A DNA stretch of 64,000 nucleotides, from positions 3,437,501 to 3,501,500 of the forward strand of contig BSDZ01000015.1 of NCBI GenBank assembly GCA_030268105.1, read 5' to 3'. This DNA comes from Volvox africanus (lineage: Eukaryota > Chlorophyta > Chlorophyceae > Chlamydomonadales > Volvocaceae). The notes beneath the pieces were generated by a model. That model did no database searches, was not told the DNA's origin, and saw nothing but the letters and a program-made list of their open reading frames with translations. The position numbers and the translations under genes were made by a program. Below, one piece after another: positions 43,046-54,566 of this stretch; position 1 is the first letter of the stretch, and every line of letters begins with the position of its first letter.

Positions 43046-46000
43046 ATGGCCTTCCTTCGACCTTGCTTGTTCCCATTTATCATCATTGCCTTTGTTATTC
43101 GGACTTGCTTCGCTAGTAGCTGTCAGGATATATTAAAGTCGATTTCACCTGCGTCTAACGAAAAGTGGATAGACTCGGATTCCAGGGAATGCACGAAAAC
43201 AAAATGTAGATTAGGCTATGTTGACTGTTTAGGTGCAAATGGCTGGCCAGCACCGTATGGCGAACGGCAGGTTGCCCCAAAGACGGAGGACATGGTAAAT
43301 GAGGACGTCTAAGTTTGGTGACACGAGGATTCCATTTACTTTAAGTCAATTTCCAATCGAATTCCTGGATGTATTTTAATTAAACACTGTTTTCAGCGGT
43401 CGGCCGTAGCTCCATTTTTTCCGATTACATGCGAAGGACATTCGCGTGACCTTCGGCTCGCCTGCCTTCCAGGTCCTTGTCTTTAGTGACGAGTTTAGCA
43501 GCCGGTGGAGAAACTTTGGGCCCGGCAAAGATGCCCGGTGGCAAGCTCTGGACCTCATGTACGTCAACAATGATGCGGCCATGTTCCGGAAAAGCGCGGT
43601 CTCTGTGCGGGGAGGAAATGCTGTCATCACTGCCTCCAAGAAGGAGTCTGAAGGGCCTTATAGCGCGCCCTGGGGCGACCAGTTGGCGACAGCAAAGTAC
43701 ACGAGCGGCATGCTGCAAGGTTGGAACAAATTCTGCTTTACTGGTGAGCTGCTCGTTGCACTATAAGTGCCAAGATTGAAATCAACAGACCGTCGCTTGG
43801 CTTTCCTAGGGCGTATTAGGGTCCGATACCCGGACCTTCACCTCAAAGATAGCTTGCATCCCAAGAACGAATAACCGAACGAACGGCAAAACGCAACACC
43901 GAACAGCTATCTTCGGCGATGTGACTATCTTAACTTGAAAGTTTGATTTCCCCTCCTGAACTTTACGTACTTTTAGTCTTTATCACATACAAAAAAAATT
44001 ACCATTGCAGTACAGTGTACGGCCACCGAAAATGCTCCGTGGGTAGGAAGTCAAAAATAAAATGTGGAGATAGTGGGGACCGTTTGGGATACTTAATCAA
44101 ACGGTCCTTCAGATAAGAAATGTAATCCCGGTTTCGCATCCATCCAAGATTCCTTGGATGTTGCGTGTTTATCGGCCCACACCTTCCGCACTTCTCCATG
44201 TGTTTTTGGGCCCACATGTTGACGCTCAGTTTTTCCCGTACAGCTCGCATTCACATTGTACATAATGCCGTACACATTCGTTCAGGAGGCTACCTTGAGG
44301 CCCGGATCAAGCTCCCTGGAGACGATCAGCATGGGGGTTTCTGGCCGGCAGGTACGGCAACACAAACAATCATGCTTTATATGAACCATAGGAATTAGTT
44401 GGCTTATTCGTAGTTGTATGCGAGGACAGCCATCCTGGAAAAAGTAGTGTATTCGTAAAATTCGTCATACTCGTCGTATGGGTTTTATGTGGCCAATTGC
44501 CCCGGTTTGGTTCGCACTGTCTTATGGCGGCATGCCGAACTCGCATGCGCCCGTAGGCATTTCCTTTTAACAACATTGAAAAAATCATTTTCACCGCCCT
44601 GACAGCCCTGACCTAATCCTAACCTTACCACCATCCTCCAACCTGCCCTGGTCCTGCATCTGTAGTATAAAAAACTCTCACGATAACCATATCATCCGCC
44701 GACCCGCATCACCCGCATCACTCTCGTCCCCCCGGCTGTCCCCGCAGTTTTCACACTGGGCAACCTTGGTAGAGCTGGATACCTGCGGAGTACGGAAGGT
44801 TAGCATGCCGTACCCAAAAAATACACTTTAACCTCTATGACGGCCCCAGCCACAGGTATCCAGTGAGCATATGGCAGCGGGACCTTTGCGCGGCGCTGGG
44901 GCAGACCCACGTGTGCCACTTAGATTTAGGTTTCAATTGGAATATCTTTGCAGTCTTTCCGAATGTACACGTGGGATCCAAGCCAACGTAGGTACCAACT
45001 TATCGCTCGCAGGTGTTTGGCCTTTCAGCTACGACATCTGCGATGATAATGCGCTAAACAAGCAGAACTGGACGGATCATAAAGGCCAACGGATTAACCG
45101 ATGTAATAGCACTCAAGGTACGATGCTTGTGTACGGCACGGTCGCTCTCAATACCCAGATTTCCGTGTCGTCCTACGTCCCACTTCCCGTCATAAAACAT
45201 TCCTCCCTTCCTTACAACCCACCCGTACCTCTTCGAACCATACCCAGGATTCCCAATGCCGTACACGTCCAAATCCAATGTAGTGCAAGATCCATGTTTC
45301 TGTACTTTGAATTAACATTATAAAATAACGAATTACGAATCTCCAGGCCGCGGCGCGCCAGAGATCGATCTGCTGGAAGTGGGCGTGTGGGAGTCGTCTA
45401 AACCTGAGCTGTCGACTAGTTTTCAAGTGAGGTTCCGGCGACCGCAGGGATTTACTGCCCTTGGTGGTGGGGGTAACAATTGCGAGCAGGCGAACGGACG
45501 GACGGAGGAACGGAACCTGGAAGAGGTTTCCACCCCCTACCATCCTGTTACGCGGAGGGTTTTAGTGGCACCGCCGCCTCCGCCTCCGCCTCCCCGGGTA
45601 ATATCGCCACACCGAAATACAGATCACCATCCACCCCAGCCATATCCCTCTTTCTCCTCTTTCCCTTCCCCCTCCCCCGCTCTCCTTCTACTCCCCTTTC
45701 CCTTCTCCTCCGCCTCCTCCCTCTCCTCCCCATAGAGTATGTGCATGCATGCATGAACCCCGCGACACGCTATAGCGAATCATCCTCCCCCTTATCCCCC
45801 ACTTTCCCACGGAAGTCGTTGTCTGTTGCGAAGGCCTCTCGAGATGCTGAACATATGCGTTAGCACCTTATACCTGTATGTTTGTGTTTTCCATACACTG
45901 TACGATGCCTACGCCTCCCCTGCCCCCAGGTAGCGCCAGTCCTGCCGCAGGGGCTGCACTGGCTTGACAACACCGGGGGCGTGTACTACCCCACGTATGC

Positions 46001-48903
46001 AGACCCCACACTGTACAGGTGGGTGAGCCAGTACGACAAGTCAAGAGAAAAAACCCTGGGAGAGGAAGGGGGAGAAATACGAGCTCTTGGGGGCGGAACT
46101 ATAACAACATACCACACAAGCGTACAGAAGCATACACAAGCACATGGATGCGGGCCGTCCCTCTGGCCGCAGAGAGAAGCAGGAGGCTCCGCCCAAGTTA
46201 GGCTGGGTCAGTTGGCCGATGGTGCTGAATGGACCCACCATCGCCCTGTAACGATTACATAGACATATTCACAGAGAGAGAGAGGGTGGAAAGGAGAAGC
46301 ACAGACTTCCCCAGACAAAGTCGTACACTTTTAACGTTTGACATGCTTTCTTACATATCTGTCACGTTAAGCCCACATCCCCTCCCCCGGCTCCCCCCGG
46401 GCCCCACATCCCCTCCTCCGGCTCCTCCCTCTCCAAGGCAGTGGGCCTAATGGCTGGGCGGGTGTCAACTCATACATGCAGAATGCCACTCTGTTCCGAC
46501 CTCGTCCAGGAAGCCGCCTCGCAGATGCCATGTCGGCAACGCACAAACTTAATGCCTCGCATTTCAATGACTTCTACGTGTACGGCATAGACTGGGCACC
46601 GAGGAAGTACCTCAGGTACGTGATGTTGTACGCTATGTGTCGTACGGTACACCACTGTTCTTTGGCGCATACACGTATCGTACGGTGTACCACGGAAGGT
46701 AGGGCATGCTACCCCTCCCTGTCGCGCTAGCTCTTATTCCTCCAATCCTCGCATACCCCCCCCTACTCCCCACATGCCAAGAAACTGTGTCTGTGTCAAG
46801 AAAGGCAAGGCCTAGCCCAGCCGTTCTTGACACAGTTTTGAGCGCCTCCAATGCCGCCAATATGGTCGGGCAGCGGGGGGCGGATTTATCTCGTCCCGCC
46901 CCTCTCCAAACTAACACAAACCAACCCAACGGTCTCGGTTATCTCGTCTCGGTCCCAACGGACTCACCATTGCCCCCTTCGGCCTCGCTGCAACCACCCC
47001 CCCCCCCCAAACGGTGTCACAACAGGTGGTACATCAACGATCGCCTTATTTATGGTAAGGGTGCTGTGCGTACGAAGTACGGCTGTAACGTCGTCCAATT
47101 TGGCCCTAGTTGGTTGGAGATTTGTGACTGTGCGTACGCGCCCAGCGTCGTACTCTGTTTCCAATAAATGATTTTAATAACGTACATTTGATGAATATCA
47201 AAACCCGCGCTCGAGTTCAGGATTGTTGTTAGCGTTATCATGGTGGCATCAACATTTTTTGTTAGAGATGTTTGTTAGTCAGTTCTAATCTTCACCCCCC
47301 TCCTCTTTGACTTTTCAAAATGCGCAGAGCTGAACGCGATAGCTCTAAAGGGAGGAACCAATGGTGCAAACCAGACCGTTGGTGATCGGTTGATTCCGGT
47401 AGATCCACAGTACATCAACATTAACCTGGCCATGAGCGACTCGTTCGCCCCCATTAACCCGGACATACCGCTTCCTTCTTCTATGCTGGTAAGTAAGAAC
47501 ATGATAACGCTGCATGATCGATACACTAGGTTGTGCGGGAGGCGTTCGTTTGGGCGCTGCGCTCGAGCCGTTCGGGCTTGGCTGTACGTCCTCTAACATA
47601 TACTTATTTAAATCACGTACAAGTGTAATCATTTTCATAGAAAAAATATTCACCATTAAGAGATATCAAAATTGATGTAATTTATAATTTGTAATCAAAA
47701 TTTGTAAAAACATTTTGTAAGCTAGTTCAGGTTAGGTTAGTTAGGTTTCTTTTTTCACATATATATTTCCTGCAATGGGTATCCCGTCCACCTTCAGATC
47801 GACTACGTGCGGGTTTACCAAGCGCGAAATGAAATCAATGTGGGGTGCGATACGGCGGAGTTCCCCTCACAGGTGCGGGTTTTTATACCGGATCGGTTGT
47901 GGTGTTTTGCTTGTCGGCTGGTTATTGACAGTTTTCCGTTAATATTCCGTTAACTCCTATACATGTATCTCCATCTAGCTTACCATACACACACGCATAC
48001 ACACACATACACAACCAAGCACCACTATCTCATGCAACAGTCAACTCTCCTTGGCCCCAAGGCAACGCCGGTGATTCTGACACGTGCACCATCCCTGTCG
48101 TACACTGTACACCGTGCAGGCGTACATTGACGCTCATGTGAGTGACTACAAGATCTCACTGAACGGCTTCGAAGATTTTGTGGGCGACAGCCGAGTCATG
48201 GGACCCACCATGAAGGCACAATTGGTACGTGCATCGTACGGAATATGTTGAACGACATAGATGTACAACATGTAATGAGCATGGTTTTCCTCCTAGACCC
48301 TTCCCCCCCCCTCCCCCCCCTCCCCCCCCGTCGTTTTAGGTCCGAAAACATTACTTGCAGGTTTCCGTCCGGAATCCTTACCAGTTCCGTTTCACGCCCA
48401 CTCCTATTATTTTTGTAACCGCACTTTTCCCCTTCCCCGCCGTCTCCCCATTCTTATCCCTCCATCCCCCAAATACACACGTGTGTCAGCCCATCGCCAT
48501 CATCGTCGGCGTGACCGTCTCCTTAAGCGTCACCCTAATCGCGGCAACAGTATTAGGGTTTTGTATTTGGCGTCGCTGGAAGAAAACGAAGGCACAGGCA
48601 GAGTTGGAGGCGAAGGATCCCAAAGCGGCAGCGGCGGCGGCGGAGCGGCGGCGGCAGGAGAAGGAGGCGCGTTGGTGGGAGGAGGAGGCGATGCCGGGAC
48701 GGCGGCGGTGGTGGGTACGACTGGCTGTGACGTTATGGCGAGGGGCGCCGGCGGCGAATACACGACATGCACTGGCGACTTCGCAGCCGATACGAGTTCA
48801 AGTGGCACCATTACCGGCACCGACACAGCCCGCGGCGTCGACGGGGTACCCCGCTAGTGGTGGTGGTGGCCGCGGCAGCGTCTCCACTGCCGTACTTGGA
48901 TGA
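43046..48903 (+). CDS. GH16 SKN1/KRE6-type glucan-processing membrane protein, 13 exons
   Basis: Proposed exons: 43046-43294, 43473-43743, 44286-44351, 44748-44798, 45013-45117, 45347-45426, 45930-46018, 46442-46615, 47026-47054, 47328-47488, 47798-47872, 48120-48224, 48490-48903. All introns are GT-AG, phase is preserved, and the product is 622 residues. An N-terminal signal peptide is followed by the SKN1/KRE6 GH16-like domain: LVFSDEFSSRW, YTSGMLQGWNKFCFTGGYLE, FWPAVFTLGNLGRAGY, the catalytic-type motif EIDLLE (45361-45378), NSYMQNATLF, YGIDWAPRKYLRWYIN and IDYVRVYQ. A single transmembrane helix near the C-terminus (IAIIVGVTVSLSVTLIAATV) and an Ala/Glu-rich basic tail follow. The family acts in beta-1,6-glucan assembly in fungi; the algal role is unknown. 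TGTAA at 49025 is a plausible polyadenylation signal. Confidence 0.9.
48490..48560 (+). other. C-terminal transmembrane segment of the GH16 protein
   Basis: About 23 hydrophobic residues are followed by the stop-transfer WRRWKKTK. With the N-terminal signal peptide this predicts a type I protein with the catalytic domain outside, unlike the type II topology of yeast Kre6. Confidence 0.75.
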
Positions 48904-49024
48904 GGAGTCCGTCAGTGATCCATCGGGGCCCCGCCATAAGGGTGTCCAGTTCGTTATGTACATGCTATGCTCATGTACATGTGGGGCCACCACCGATATC
49001 CGGTTATCGTACATGCAACCTCCG

Positions 49025-49029
49025 TGTAA
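49025..49029 (+). terminator. TGTAA polyadenylation signal
   Basis: TGTAA occurs 122 bp after the stop codon, the usual volvocine signal and distance. Confidence 0.55.
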
Positions 49030-49129
49030 TAAAGTCGTACATATCATCCTGTGACATGTCGTGCAGATTGCATTTTCCTGCATGCTGGTATTTCATGCGT
49101 CTTCAGGGTGCGTGTTGTGCGTGTGGATT

Positions 49130-50370
49130 GTGCTCGTAAGAAACTACTGGGGAAAGGGTTGAGGGGATCGAGAGGAGGGAGGAGAAGGCTTGGTGGAGGG
49201 AACTTAGAGCCGTACCTGGGAGTACGGCTCTGTTAGGCCATTGCTGTACATACCGTACAGATTGATGTGATACTGTAGTTTTCCGCCTTCCAAGGTCTGT
49301 TTATAGATCATAGGTTATAAGGGCTTCGTCATTTTTGTGTCCCAAAACAAATATGTACGATTTTAAAACGGTACCGGGAACCCTTTTCTTGTCGTACATT
49401 TAAATTACAGAATGCAAGCAGCCCCTTTACCAAGGTACACCGTACCGTACAACGTACACCGCAGAGGTGCCGGACGACGAAGAGCGGTGCATCCGTACGA
49501 CATAACCTAATACCTGTCGTACCGAGGGCTCAGGGGTACACCGAACAGCCATAGTGATGGTAATGGTGAGGTGTAGTGGCAGGTGAGGGCGTGGATGGCA
49601 GTTGGGCTGCGGTTAGAAAGCGGTTAGGAGCAGTTGGATGAGGACTCTAGGACCTTGATTACCTTGAGTGAGTGTGCCGCGCTGATGGCTAAAACGGTTG
49701 TTCCTTTTGATTACGCATTATGACCTTCGGGGCCAGAGTTCCTAGGGTTTCTCATACATGCCGCAGGTGCAGGTGCGTGTCTTGTATATGTGTAGGCGCA
49801 GATGCGTGTGTGTATGTGTGCGTGCACTGGTACGGCAGCGGCATTGATGGCGGTTGCGTGGGGAGGCAGCACATACGCCGCCGTTCAAAGACGTGTGACA
49901 TACCGGGTGTCTATACCAGTGTATGTATTCGGGATGATTAACAACATGCAGTGTCTGCCTGGTGTCTATCTGGTGGACATCTTTCGATCTATCGGGCCTT
50001 ATCTACATGAGGCTAGGCGAATGGATATGACAGAGATACAACACATGGCTCATCCTATATTTTGATATAGGACCCTCGTTCCTTGATGATGAGGCGAGCG
50101 GATTGAGGCACAGCGGGGAGAAATGACCGTGACGTGACGTTTGGGAAATGCCGCTCGGGCGTCGTCGGGCTATCTTGGGCGAGAATGAGGCTGCTTACCG
50201 ACGTAGAAGTATATACGGCAACAACCCATTGGTTGATTTTTACTTTCGGATTTGTCGATCAGCGGCAGCGGCGTGATCCTCATCACTATTCAGTATTACA
50301 TCGCTAGATTACTAATGATGTAACAAATGTCACCGCCGTTCTCTTGTCGTCTTTCTCTCCCTCATCAGCT
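49130..50370. other. intergenic region with repeats
   Basis: No gene is recognised. It contains an R2 copy (49900-50055) and a 30-bp block at 49829-49860 repeated at 55457-55490. Confidence 0.4.
49900..50055 (+). repeat. dispersed repeat R2, copy e
   Basis: It contains CGGGATGATTAACAACATG, TGGACATCTTTCGATC, TCGGGCCTTATC and the terminal GGATATGACAGAGATACAAC block. Confidence 0.6.
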
Positions 50371-50373
50371 GTT

Positions 50374-50760
50374 TTCCGCGGAACTAGAGGAAGCAGCAGC
50401 TTCCTGAACCTTTTCCGGCATTCACGGGGCAGGCGTCAGCCCGTTTGAACCTTTGACAGCGTCTCAAACGCCTGAGGTTGAGGACATGGTAGCGACGGCA
50501 GTTCCGGATAGGATATCGTACGACGACGGCCGGATGTTCTATATATGGCACTGACGTCGCTACCATCGCCGCCACGGCGGCGGCTGCAGCGGTGGCAGAC
50601 ATCAGGCGCTGCATCATCAGCGCCGGACGCGCGGGAAGCAGCCGCGGTCGCCACCGCCTCAATTGGAGAAGTTGTGCCGCATGGCAGCGGTAGCGGCGGT
50701 GGTGGAGGTATTACTTAGCTGTTACGACTGCATGGCGACGCCGCCGCGGTGGAACGGTAT
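50374..50760 (+). pseudogene. decayed coding-like segment, unidentified
   Basis: One frame reads ELEEAAAS, a TGA, then GIHGAGVSPFEPLTASQTPE, VEDMVATAVPDRISYDDGRM and a further TGA. A neighbouring frame then continues Ala-rich to HGSGSGGGGG and TAG. It looks like an eroded Ala/Gly-rich gene or split exon, perhaps related to the ORF at 52950, but no family is recognised. The opposite strand near 50860-50940 has a Gln-rich frame (ARQQQQQHQVELIQQQQEIQ). Confidence 0.25.
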
Positions 50761-51119
50761 CGTGAGCCGCGCACGCACGGAGTGCTTGAAGTCATTCGAA
50801 CGTTGCGTGTCGTACAGGCGATCTCCCATGATGTAGCCTGATGTGGACCTACTTGGCTTGTTGCTGGATCTCCTGTTGCTGCTGGATCAGCTCCACTTGG
50901 TGCTGTTGTTGTTGCTGCCTCGCCACAACGTTCTTTTTCATGAGATGAAAAGTCAGCAGCCATCTTTTGCTAGCTTCTTGCTTGGCAATAATAAGTCTCA
51001 TACACTACTGTTGTTGTTATTGAAAGGAAATGGCCCTTCTTTCAAAAAGAGTGATTGTTATGACGTATGGGAAACCATCCGTAAAGTCACGTTAAAAGTC
51101 GTAGTGAGATAAAATCCTA

Positions 51120-51640
51120 CTAAAAATAATCTACTTTTTTTCCAATTCCAAAGCCATAACGGGTAGCCAATCAAAAGCGCTGAGCTGCTAACTGCTATTG
51201 GATAAAATACATCAAGTACATCTAGATGTTGAAGTCTTTAATTCTTGTAGTCATCTTATTTCATAAGCTAATTTATTTGTTTATAAAACTAATTCTGCAT
51301 CTATATTCAAATATAGATCGATACCTATAAAGGTTTCTGATAATACCCTTACATATTTACCATAAGCGTTAACCTCAATCTGTTTATGATTTAACGAAAA
51401 TGCGACTATTTAAAGCCTTGTCGAAGTTGGGTTTCCAAGGTTGAAACCAATTGTCGTGTTCGCGCCTTTCGTACTCCACCGAACTGCTGACTAATAACGA
51501 CAACTGCTAGGTAACATTATCGATTCCGTAACCTCCCCCTGATTAGCATAGGCACCGTACTCGGTGAAGAAAACGCGGTGGAAGTAATAGACGCTCGAGC
51601 GCTGAAGGAAACCCCAAGGGGGGAACGGTAGTGTCAAGGT
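51120..51640. other. AT-rich to mixed intergenic DNA
   Basis: Nothing recognisable. It may include 3' sequence of the decayed chromovirus that follows on the minus strand. Confidence 0.35.
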
Positions 51641-51649
51641 CAGGAGAAA

Positions 51650-52560
51650 TGGACTAGACGTGGAATGCGGTCTGCAAACGTTTTGCGAAACCTAAAAACG
51701 ATCCGAAAATTGAAAGGTCGTCCACATCGAAGACGCCAAGAAGCTCCGTAGTGCAGGTAGACAGCGAATAGACTCATAGGGTTCCCAAGACGTGTCACGG
51801 CCTGTGATCGGTTCCCAATGCGTTGGGGACAATACTGACGGGCGCAGGTTTTTGTCTTAGCCGAGGCGAACGGGGATGATGGAGTCGACGTGGTCATAGG
51901 GGTCATCGGCAACACCAGTGGTGGGACGGGGGGGGGTGAAGGCGATTTGGGAAGAGGTTGTCGTCTGTTGGCGGTCCAGGGGACGGAGGTGGGATATATG
52001 TGGTAAACTGGGTGAATACCTACCTACAACGAGAGTTGTAGGTAGGGTGAGGCGGTAGGCAACCGGTGATATGACGGACTGACACGGTGAAAGGGCCACG
52101 GGGAGGACGGAGTTTCAGTGAGGGATAAGCTGGTAGGTTGAGGTGGTCGGTGGAAAGACCTCACGAGGTCACCACGTGGAGGGTGAGCTCTCGTCTGTGT
52201 TGGTTGGCGACGGAGGTACATCTGGTTTTGGCGGCCTCACCCTCCCGGGATATGGTGGAGTGGATGTCGCGGAGGTGATTGTGGAGGTTGCTGGCTGCGG
52301 AATGTGCTCCGGTGGGGTCGGCGTAGGGGCCCCATGGAGGGTGTGTGGGCGGGTGAGGGGATGCTATTCATAGTTGGCGAAGAAGGGCTGGAGGCAGTCC
52401 CTTAGTAGCGTGCGGTGAGTTGTTGTAGGCAGCTTCGGCTACGGGGAGGCGGCCCAACTATCTTGCATGGGTTGGACGTAGGCTCGGAGGATTTGTTCGA
52501 TGTTGCAGTGACTACGTTCGGCCTGGGGGTGGTCGGCTGAGGAGATGTTGGGGGAGGTGG
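51650..52560 (-). pseudogene. decayed Ty3/gypsy chromovirus fragment (integrase to chromodomain)
   Basis: Reading leftwards on the minus strand, successive frames give SADHPQAERSHCNIEQILRA and YVQPMQDSWAA with FFANYE (integrase core end), then SVISPVAYRLTLP and LPHISHLRPLDRQQTT (integrase C-terminal domain), then HWEPITGRDTSWEPYESI (chromodomain-like). Many frameshifts and stops are present. It belongs to a different, much older family than gypsy A/B. No LTR was delimited. Confidence 0.7.
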
Positions 52561-52949
52561 CGAGATGTGTACGGAATATTTTTTGTAGAGTTTATATCTG
52601 TAAGTGTATGCAGCGAGTCCAAAGCGGGCTTTTTTCACCTTACTTATTTCGCTGCAGCTTGCTAGAATCATGCATGCAGGCTTCAAGTCTCTAATAAATA
52701 AATACACGCAACGCAATTACTACTGGGAACGGAACAACTGCATGCTGCAAGGACCTGCAGGACCCATGGTTCTTTCATCTTGCTGGATTTGCTTTCCTGT
52801 TTCATGAATGCTTTATTCATCCTAAGATTCTCTCAAACATCTTTTCACTTATCACTTAACAAACGTGAGCGCCGAGGTATGCTTGGCCCTCTGCGAGAGC
52901 TGTATCGCCACTTATCGCTCACTTAAACTTTTTCCAACAATATCAATTT

Positions 52950-54566
52950 ATGGATAGAATCCTTAACGATGAGAATCACACCGCTCAAGCTGGAATGTTA
53001 CGCCAGGCTGTCGCCGTCGCGTTGGTCGCCGCGAAGCGGCGCCGGCTCCTGCAGGTGCAAGCCGCCGCCGCCGTCAATGCCGCCGTCAACGCCGGCGTTT
53101 GTGGCAGCGCGGGTTCAGGGGCTGCGAACGCAGGCCAGCAGGAGACTGCGGTCCGGTGGCAGGAGCGGGCGCAACATTTGGAGGCGGAGATGCGGCGAAT
53201 TCGAAGCGCCGCCGCAGCGCTCATGGCTGCCATGGCTTTAACGCCAGATACGGCAAATGTTCGGCCGTCGTACGGTGACGACACGCGTGCGCCATCTTTG
53301 TCGAATACTGGCATAAGCAGTAGTGAAAAAGGTGGAGGTCAAACGCCAGGAACGTCGTCATGCGAGCGAAATTCATCGGCTCAGGCCATGATGCAAGCGC
53401 TGCTACTGCCGCTGCTACAGCCGTCGCCGCAGCTGGCGCCACCATCCGTTTTCATCGAGGAGGCAGGCGGCGCTACCGCCGCCGCCGCCGCCGCCGCTAG
53501 CAGTACCATCACCGCAGCAGGTATCCTTTCTCTTGAACGAGAGGAAGGGATGCTTCTCAGGGCTCAGGGGCAAGGCGCTAGCATAGGCGACGGTGGTCAG
53601 GCTGCTGCTGCCAGCGGTGTTGCTCAAGACATGCCGCCTAGCCGTCCAGGCAGCTGTGGAGGCGACGCCGTGATGCCGGTGGCGGCGTCGTACGCTGCAG
53701 CAAAGGCTAAAGCCGCTACTCTCTCGAGAGTGCTCGTTGCCGTTCAGGCCCTGGCGGAGCTCTCGGCTGCGGCCGCAGTGAGCGGGAACGGCGATGACGG
53801 CGGCCGTGGTGGCGGCAATGATGGCTGTGGTGGTGGCAGCGGTAGTGCTGGTTCCGGAGCGATTGGCATGAGCCCTGGAGCCCTGCACGCATCCGCCTTA
53901 CGCCACGCGGGCACACAACCCCATCATGCTGTTCTGCATTTCATGGAAGCGGTGCTGGTGGGCAGCGGCGGTGGCGGCGATGGCGCCAGTGTGACATCAG
54001 CAACACTCACACACGACGTGCGACGCGCATACCTCCGTCACGCGGTTCAGCTGCTTGCGGCGGTAGTTCACAGCTTGGCGGCAGTAGCGGCAGCAGCAGC
54101 GGCGACGGCACGGAAAAAACCTAACAAGGCACCAGAGCCCGCGGCTGAGCAGCATCCGCCGGCTGGCTTTGGGGAGCCCGGTGTCCAACAAGGGTGTGGA
54201 ACAAACATCACTGCCGCCGCCTGTGCAGCTAGGAAGGAGTTACTTAATGTTGTGTACGACATAAGCAAAGCCGTAGACCGGCTCTTGACGGTTGCAACTA
54301 TTGATGGCGGCGGCGGTGCATTTGCCGTAGCAGCCGTACAGGCCCTCAACGAGATGCTAGCGGTCCCGTCACTGGGACAACATGTGCTGGTGTCCGCGGC
54401 GGAGAAGATTCGCGATCTGGGTCAGACTCTATCTCGGGTTGTGGACACTGAGGCGCAGTCCATGCTGACACGTCAGGCAGCGGCGGCCGTAGCTTTCAAC
54501 CGCTCCCGTCCCGCATTTGAAATAATGGTAATTCCAGGGGTTAACACAGCAGATCTAAAACCTTAA
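52950..54566 (+). CDS. Ala/Gly-rich hypothetical protein, single long exon
   Basis: A 538-residue open frame, rich in Ala, Gly and Gln with GC-rich codons typical of host exons. Features: basic cluster AAKRRRLLQVQ near the start, repeated poly-Ala runs, Gly-rich spacers (GNGDDGGRGGGNDG), and Leu-rich helices (VLVAVQALAELSAAAA, AVQALNEMLAVPSLGQHVLV) that could form alpha-solenoid or coiled segments. No known domain was recognised. ATG 52950 is the first in frame; the upstream boundary could instead be an acceptor. The length argues for a real gene, but Ala/Gly-rich sequence can stay open in several frames, so doubt remains. Confidence 0.5.
   Translation: MDRILNDENHTAQAGMLRQAVAVALVAAKRRRLLQVQAAAAVNAAVNAGVCGSAGSGAANAGQQETAVRWQERAQHLEAEMRRIRSAAAALMAAMALTPDTANVRPSYGDDTRAPSLSNTGISSSEKGGGQTPGTSSCERNSSAQAMMQALLLPLLQPSPQLAPPSVFIEEAGGATAAAAAAASSTITAAGILSLEREEGMLLRAQGQGASIGDGGQAAAASGVAQDMPPSRPGSCGGDAVMPVAASYAAAKAKAATLSRVLVAVQALAELSAAAAVSGNGDDGGRGGGNDGCGGGSGSAGSGAIGMSPGALHASALRHAGTQPHHAVLHFMEAVLVGSGGGGDGASVTSATLTHDVRRAYLRHAVQLLAAVVHSLAAVAAAAAATARKKPNKAPEPAAEQHPPAGFGEPGVQQGCGTNITAAACAARKELLNVVYDISKAVDRLLTVATIDGGGGAFAVAAVQALNEMLAVPSLGQHVLVSAAEKIRDLGQTLSRVVDTEAQSMLTRQAAAAVAFNRSRPAFEIMVIPGVNTADLKP

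Noticed and set aside
43425..43718. Minus-strand frame opposite GH16 exon 2
   Set aside because: The plus strand carries clear GH16 motifs with splice sites; the opposite frame has none.
53415..53888. 157-residue minus-strand frame within the Ala-rich ORF
   Set aside because: Repetitive GCC/GGC codons keep several frames open; the plus frame is far longer.
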